Assembly (NCBI GenBank): GCA_032119795.1
Contig: JAUMFO010000027.1
Location: 11,714-75,713 of the forward strand
DNA length: 64,000 bases
Source: JAGIBJ01 sp032119795
GTDB lineage: Bacteria > Actinomycetota > Thermoleophilia > Solirubrobacterales > Solirubrobacteraceae
Direction: 5' to 3'
Shown: positions 60,646 to 64,000 of the stretch, piece by piece
Numbering within the stretch: the stretch's first letter is position 1
Layout of the letters: each line of letters begins with the position of its first letter
The notes under the pieces: generated by a model
What the model saw: only the letters and a program-made list of their open reading frames with translations
What the model was told of the DNA's origin: nothing
Databases searched by the model: none
Translations under genes and position numbers: made by a program

Positions 60646-62292
60646 TTGACCACACCGCCGATCGATACCGCCGATCCCCGTCAGGCCTTGCCGCGGGCCG
60701 TCACCAACCAGTCACCGCCGCTGCGGCCGATCGATCTCCTCGCGACCGACCGGCCACTGCTCGACGCCCTTCACCGCGAGGGCGGCAGCTGGGGGCTCGA
60801 CCATGTCGCCGCGACGGGCGCGGCGGCCGGCAGCGAGGAGTGGTGGGAGCACACCCGCCGCGCCGACACCAACGTGCCGGTACTGCGGCCGTACGACCGG
60901 TATGGCAACCGCGTCGACGAGGTCGAGCTCGACCCGTCCTGGTACTGGCTGCTGCACGACGGCATCGGTCGCGGCCTGCATTCGCTGCCGTGGACGGACG
61001 ATCGCGAAGGCGCGCACGTGGTGCGCGCCGCCTCCTTCCTGCTCTTCGGCGCGACGAACCTCGGCGTCTCCTGCCCGATCTCGATGACGTACGCAGTCGT
61101 CCCGGCGCTGCGCGACGGCTCCGCGGAGCTGAGCGCCAAGTGGGAGCCGCGCCTCACGTCGACCGACCCGGCCACGGCCGCGATTGCGGGGATGGCGATG
61201 ACGGAGCGCCAGGGCGGCTCGGACGTGCGCGCCAACCTCACCCGCGCCGTTGACGTGGGCGGCGGCGACTACGAACTCTGGGGCCACAAGTGGTTCTGCT
61301 CCTACCCGCCGTGCGACGTCTTCCTCGTGCTCGCGCAGACCGACGCCGGTGGCGGCTCGCCGTCGTGCTTCCTCGTGGAGCGCGGCCCCGGCATGGAGTT
61401 CCAACGCCTCAAGGAGAAGCTCGGTACCCGCTCGCTGCCGTCGGCCGAGGTCGAGTTCCGCGGGATCCGCGCTCGCCTCGTCGGTGAGGAGGGGCGTGGG
61501 GTGCCCGCGATCGTGCGGATGGTCAACCACACGCGCCTGGACTGCCTGATCGGCGCGGCCGGCTCGATGCGCCACGGCGTGCTCGAGGCCCTCCACCACG
61601 CCCGCCACCGTGAGGCGTTCGGAGCACGCCTCGTCGACCAGCCCGCGATGGCCAACGTCCTCGCCGACCTTGCTTTGGAGTCCGAGGCGGCGACGGCCAC
61701 GGCGCTGCGCGTCGCGCGTTCCTACGACGACGACACCCCCGACTTCCGCCGCCTGGCGACGGCCGTGGAGAAGTACTGGGTCTGCAAACGCGCCGCGGCC
61801 CACGCCGCCGAGGCGCTGGAGTGCCTGGGCGGCAACGGCTACGTCGAGGAATCCGGCCTCCCCCAGCTCTTCCGCGACGCGCCGCTCTGCGGGATCTGGG
61901 AAGGGTCGGGCAACGTCGCGGCGCTCGACGTGCTCCGAGCAATCGAGAAGGAGCCGGCCACCCTGCCGGCGTTCTTGGCGGAATGTGATCTGGCCGCCGG
62001 AGCCAACACTCACCTGGACCGCCACCTCGCCGGGGTGCGCGAGCGGACGGCGGCGCTGGCCGCCGGCGCACCCAGCGCCGCGACGCTCTGGCAAGCCCAG
62101 TTCGGAGCGCGGGCACTCGTCGAGGATCTCGCCGTCGCGCTGCAGGCCAGCCTGCTGGTGCGCCACACGCCCCCAGCCGCCTCCGACGCGTTCTGCGCCG
62201 CACGCCTGGGCGGCGCCGGTGGGCGCGTCTACGGCACGCTGCCTGGCGGCGTCGACACGACGGCCATCCTCGAGCGGGCGCTGCCGGCATGA
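60646..62292 (+). CDS. Acyl-CoA dehydrogenase (AidB-like)
   Basis: 548 residues from TTG 60646, the first start downstream of the operator palindrome. ACAD features: NLGVSCPISMTYAVVPAL, the FAD-binding AIAGMAMTERQGGSDVRANLT, LWGHKWFCSYPPCDVFLVLAQT, and LGTRSLPSAEVEFRGI. The catalytic region is HREAFGARLVDQPAMANVLADLALESEAATA, and ECLGGNGYVEESGLPQLFRDAPLCGIWEGSGNV is very like E. coli AidB. It oxidises or binds acyl-CoA or protects DNA in AidB-type cases; the substrate is unknown. The ATGA overlap joins it to the TetR gene. Confidence 0.88.
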   Translation: MTTPPIDTADPRQALPRAVTNQSPPLRPIDLLATDRPLLDALHREGGSWGLDHVAATGAAAGSEEWWEHTRRADTNVPVLRPYDRYGNRVDEVELDPSWYWLLHDGIGRGLHSLPWTDDREGAHVVRAASFLLFGATNLGVSCPISMTYAVVPALRDGSAELSAKWEPRLTSTDPATAAIAGMAMTERQGGSDVRANLTRAVDVGGGDYELWGHKWFCSYPPCDVFLVLAQTDAGGGSPSCFLVERGPGMEFQRLKEKLGTRSLPSAEVEFRGIRARLVGEEGRGVPAIVRMVNHTRLDCLIGAAGSMRHGVLEALHHARHREAFGARLVDQPAMANVLADLALESEAATATALRVARSYDDDTPDFRRLATAVEKYWVCKRAAAHAAEALECLGGNGYVEESGLPQLFRDAPLCGIWEGSGNVAALDVLRAIEKEPATLPAFLAECDLAAGANTHLDRHLAGVRERTAALAAGAPSAATLWQAQFGARALVEDLAVALQASLLVRHTPPAASDAFCAARLGGAGGRVYGTLPGGVDTTAILERALPA

Positions 62293-62954
62293 GCGCGCGG
62301 GTCACCAACGCCGACGCGACCGGCCCAACCGACGCCGCGCCACTTGCGGCAGACGGCACTCCGCGGCGCCGCGCCACTGATCGCTCGCCAACGCGCGAGC
62401 GCCTGCTTGCGGCGGCGCAAGAGGTCATCGAGACCGGCGGCTACAGCGGCGCGTCCGTGATCGCCATCGCCGAGCGCGCGGGTGTCGCCTCCGGCACCCT
62501 CTACCGTCATTTCCCGTCGAAGGCCGACCTCTACGTCGAGGTGTTCCGCGACGTCTGCGGCCACGAGATGGCGGCGGCGGAGCATGCCGCCGAGGCGAGT
62601 TCCGCGCTGGGCCCACTCGCCCAGATCGACGCCGTCATCGCCGCGTTCGCCCAGCGCGCACTCGCCAACCCAACGCTGGCTTGGTCGCTCATCGCCGAGC
62701 CCGTCGACCCGGCTGTCGAGCGGGTCCGTTTGGAGTTTCGTGCCGCCTACCGCACGACCGTCGCTGGTTACGTCAGCGCCGCCGTCGCCGCAGGCGAACT
62801 CCCCGAGCAGAACGCCGAACTGACCGCCACGGCGCTCGTCGGCGCCGCCAACGAGGTCCTCGCCGGCCCACTCGCGCACGCCCGCGCCGACACCGACGCC
62901 GCTGCGATCACCGAGGCGCTGCGCACGCTCTGGCGGCGCGCCGCCGGAGGCTGA
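62289..62954 (+). CDS. TetR-family transcriptional regulator
   Basis: 221 residues from ATG 62289, overlapping the dehydrogenase stop. The helix-turn-helix spans RERLLAAAQEVIETGGYSGASVIAIAERAGVASGTLYRHFPSKADLYVEVF, with the classical GTLYRHFPSKADL. A 35-residue Ala/Asp-rich tail precedes it. The C-terminal domain (WSLIAEPVDPAVERVRLEFR) is a ligand-binding bundle. Being the second gene of the operon, it probably represses it through the palindrome at 60551-60582, with an acyl-CoA or fatty acid as plausible inducer (inference). Confidence 0.92.
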   Translation: MSARVTNADATGPTDAAPLAADGTPRRRATDRSPTRERLLAAAQEVIETGGYSGASVIAIAERAGVASGTLYRHFPSKADLYVEVFRDVCGHEMAAAEHAAEASSALGPLAQIDAVIAAFAQRALANPTLAWSLIAEPVDPAVERVRLEFRAAYRTTVAGYVSAAVAAGELPEQNAELTATALVGAANEVLAGPLAHARADTDAAAITEALRTLWRRAAGG

Positions 62955-62995
62955 ACCGGCGAGTCGACAGCCAGCCGCTCGGCCGGCCGACGGCC

Positions 62996-63394
62996 TTAAT
63001 CGATCTGGCGACCCAGGATCGCGATGAAGCGGGCGACTTTGCCGCGTTCTTCATCGCTGAGTGCGCCTTCAGATTCCACGAGGAGCGTCATCTGCCCGCG
63101 GCTCTTGGCCCACTGGCGCGCTTCGTCGCTGAACGACGCGCCGATCCAGACGAGCGGGAGGCCGTGGGCGTGTTTGCGCACAGTCGTCTCTTGCAGCGCC
63201 GGCGTGGCCTCATGGCGCAACACGGTGACGGCTTCGGCGCCGAGCGTGTGGGCGGCGGCGCTGATGGCGTCGACCCCTCCCGCGTCGATCAGGAAGCTCA
63301 CGTGCCCCTCGGTGAGGATGTCGGTCGCCCAGCCCTCGGGGGCTCCATCGAGCGCAGCGGGGCTCGTGACCAGACGGAAGTTCGGCGTGCTCAC
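62996..63394 (-). CDS. Conserved small protein of unknown function
   Basis: 132 residues from GTG 63394 (a longer frame upstream is only the repeat element). Sequence begins MSTPNFRLVTSPAALDGAPEG; the rest includes HVSFLIDAGGVDAISAAAHT, AVTVLRHEATPALQE, and a C-terminus DEERGKVARFIAILGRQID. No signal peptide or membrane helix. Family not recognised. It lies between the TetR gene and repeat element C. Confidence 0.55.
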   Translation of the reverse strand: MSTPNFRLVTSPAALDGAPEGWATDILTEGHVSFLIDAGGVDAISAAAHTLGAEAVTVLRHEATPALQETTVRKHAHGLPLVWIGASFSDEARQWAKSRGQMTLLVESEGALSDEERGKVARFIAILGRQID

Positions 63395-63539
63395 CCCCGG
63401 GAACTTAGCGACTGTTCGGCCGTCACACAGGGCTGGAGCAAGACTGGCCCCATCAGGGCCGCGCTCAGCAGGCGCCCATCGCTGGCGGGCGTGTCGAGCA
63501 AGTTGAGCGGCAGCGGGACTGGGCGGCCGCGTCGGCGTC
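63395..63539. other. Short gap before repeat element C
   Basis: 145 bp upstream of the 132-aa gene; presumably its promoter. Nothing specific seen. Confidence 0.4.
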
Positions 63540-64000
63540 TTGGCTGTTGGCGGCGGTGGAATGTCGAGCGCTTTGGGGAATCCGGGCGTTTTGCACCGAG
63601 GGCGGTGCGGGCTGGCGGCATTTGGGCCGTTGGCGGCGGCGGGACGGGGATCGCTTCGTGGTCGGCGGGCGTCGGGGCAGCGAAGGCGGAGCGGATTGGC
63701 GGCATTTGAGCTGGCTGGCGGCGGCGGAATGGAGATCGCTGCGGGGCCGGCGGGCGTTCTGCACCGAGGGCGGTGCGGGCTGGCGGCATTTGAGCTGGCT
63801 GGCGGCGGCGGGACGGGGATCGCTTCGCGGCCGGCGGGCGCCGGGCGCGCCGCAACCGCCTGGGGTTGCGGTTCGAACTCCCGTGACTTGGGGGTGCTGA
63901 ACACCCGCAGGTGACCGTAGTTCGCTTCGACCGGGGCAACTGCAACTCCCTGGGGTTGCAGTTGCCGGACAGAACGGAGCTCCGAGGCGCTGTCGCGTTG
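63540..64000. repeat. Composite palindromic repeat element, copy C (cut by the window end)
   Basis: Left-arm units (GAGGGCGGTGCGGGCTGGCGG, then CGGGACGGGGATCGCTTCG, and GCACCGAGGGCGGTGCGGGC near 63768) recur two to three times at about 84-bp spacing. They lead to a core with CGCAACCGCCTGGGGTTGCG (63850-63870) and GGGGTTGCAGTTGCCGGACA (63952-63971). The right arm, if present, lies outside the window. Same family as copies A and B. Confidence 0.8.

Overview
The window is a GC-rich, gene-dense actinobacterial chromosome segment. The gene mix suggests a deep-branching actinobacterium of the Thermoleophilia/Solirubrobacterales type (Patulibacter- or Solirubrobacter-like). That mix includes many secreted proteins with PASTA, lamin-tail, collagen-like or choice-of-anchor-Q modules, and a fused response regulator/thioredoxin-reductase-like protein next to a cyclic-nucleotide-domain histidine kinase. 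The assignment is inferred from gene content, because no rRNA or other marker gene is present. I saw no tRNA, rRNA, prophage, IS transposase or CRISPR array.

Layout. 0-5.4 kb: the end of an integral membrane protein and two large secreted proteins (a PASTA protein and a HExxH metallopeptidase-like protein). 5.4-22.4 kb: a lipid/polyketide region. Its centre is a four-gene minus-strand operon, with every junction overlapping by 4 bp, encoding a FadD32-like fatty-acyl-AMP ligase, a Pks13-like condensing PKS of 1774 aa, an AccD4-like carboxyltransferase and a 14-TM MFS exporter. The first three are in the same order as the mycolic-acid condensation genes of Mycobacterium. Beside it lie an Sfp-type phosphopantetheinyl transferase, a malonyl-CoA acyltransferase-like protein, a trans-acting enoyl-reductase-like protein, an SDR, an aldo/keto reductase and TatA. 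22.9-34.6 kb: a secreted duplicated-domain protein, carboxylesterase, amidase, a protein with two membrane-GGDEF modules, cupin, a TetR/hydrolase pair with a perfect palindromic operator, a spermidine-synthase-like protein and an HD protein. 34.7-39.8 kb: a secreted beta-helix protein and a redox two-component cluster with a decayed UBP zinc-finger remnant. 40-47.4 kb: small secreted and membrane proteins around an ECF sigma/anti-sigma-like pair, and two diverged paralogues of an unknown family. 47.4-64 kb: PhoD-like phosphatase, a DUF3089 esterase, GNAT, a lamin-tail/nuclease/collagen protein, a cutinase/PET-hydrolase-like enzyme, an ABC1/UbiB kinase-like protein, an S4 protein, FKBP, and an autoregulated acyl-CoA dehydrogenase/TetR operon.

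How the genes fit together. The strongest story is a mycolate-like Claisen-condensation system outside the mycolic-acid bacteria. FadD would load a fatty chain on the N-terminal carrier of the PKS. AccD, with a biotin carboxylase encoded elsewhere, would supply the carboxylated extender. The PPTase would activate the carriers, and the MFS protein could export the product. Unlike Pks13, this synthase has an extra dehydratase-like domain but no ketoreductase or enoylreductase. The separate SDR and enoyl-reductase-like genes nearby could fill those steps in trans (inference).

Non-coding structure. Two repeat systems stand out. One is a long composite palindromic repeat at about 11.1, 25.7 and 63.5 kb, built from 84-bp arm units around a GGTTGCA hairpin core. 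The other is a family of near-perfect 20-22 bp-arm hairpins sharing ACGGACCGYGGTCCAC, three copies within 7 kb, all at gene 3' ends. There are also four palindromic operator candidates and one structured, terminated RNA candidate at 60.3-60.5 kb.
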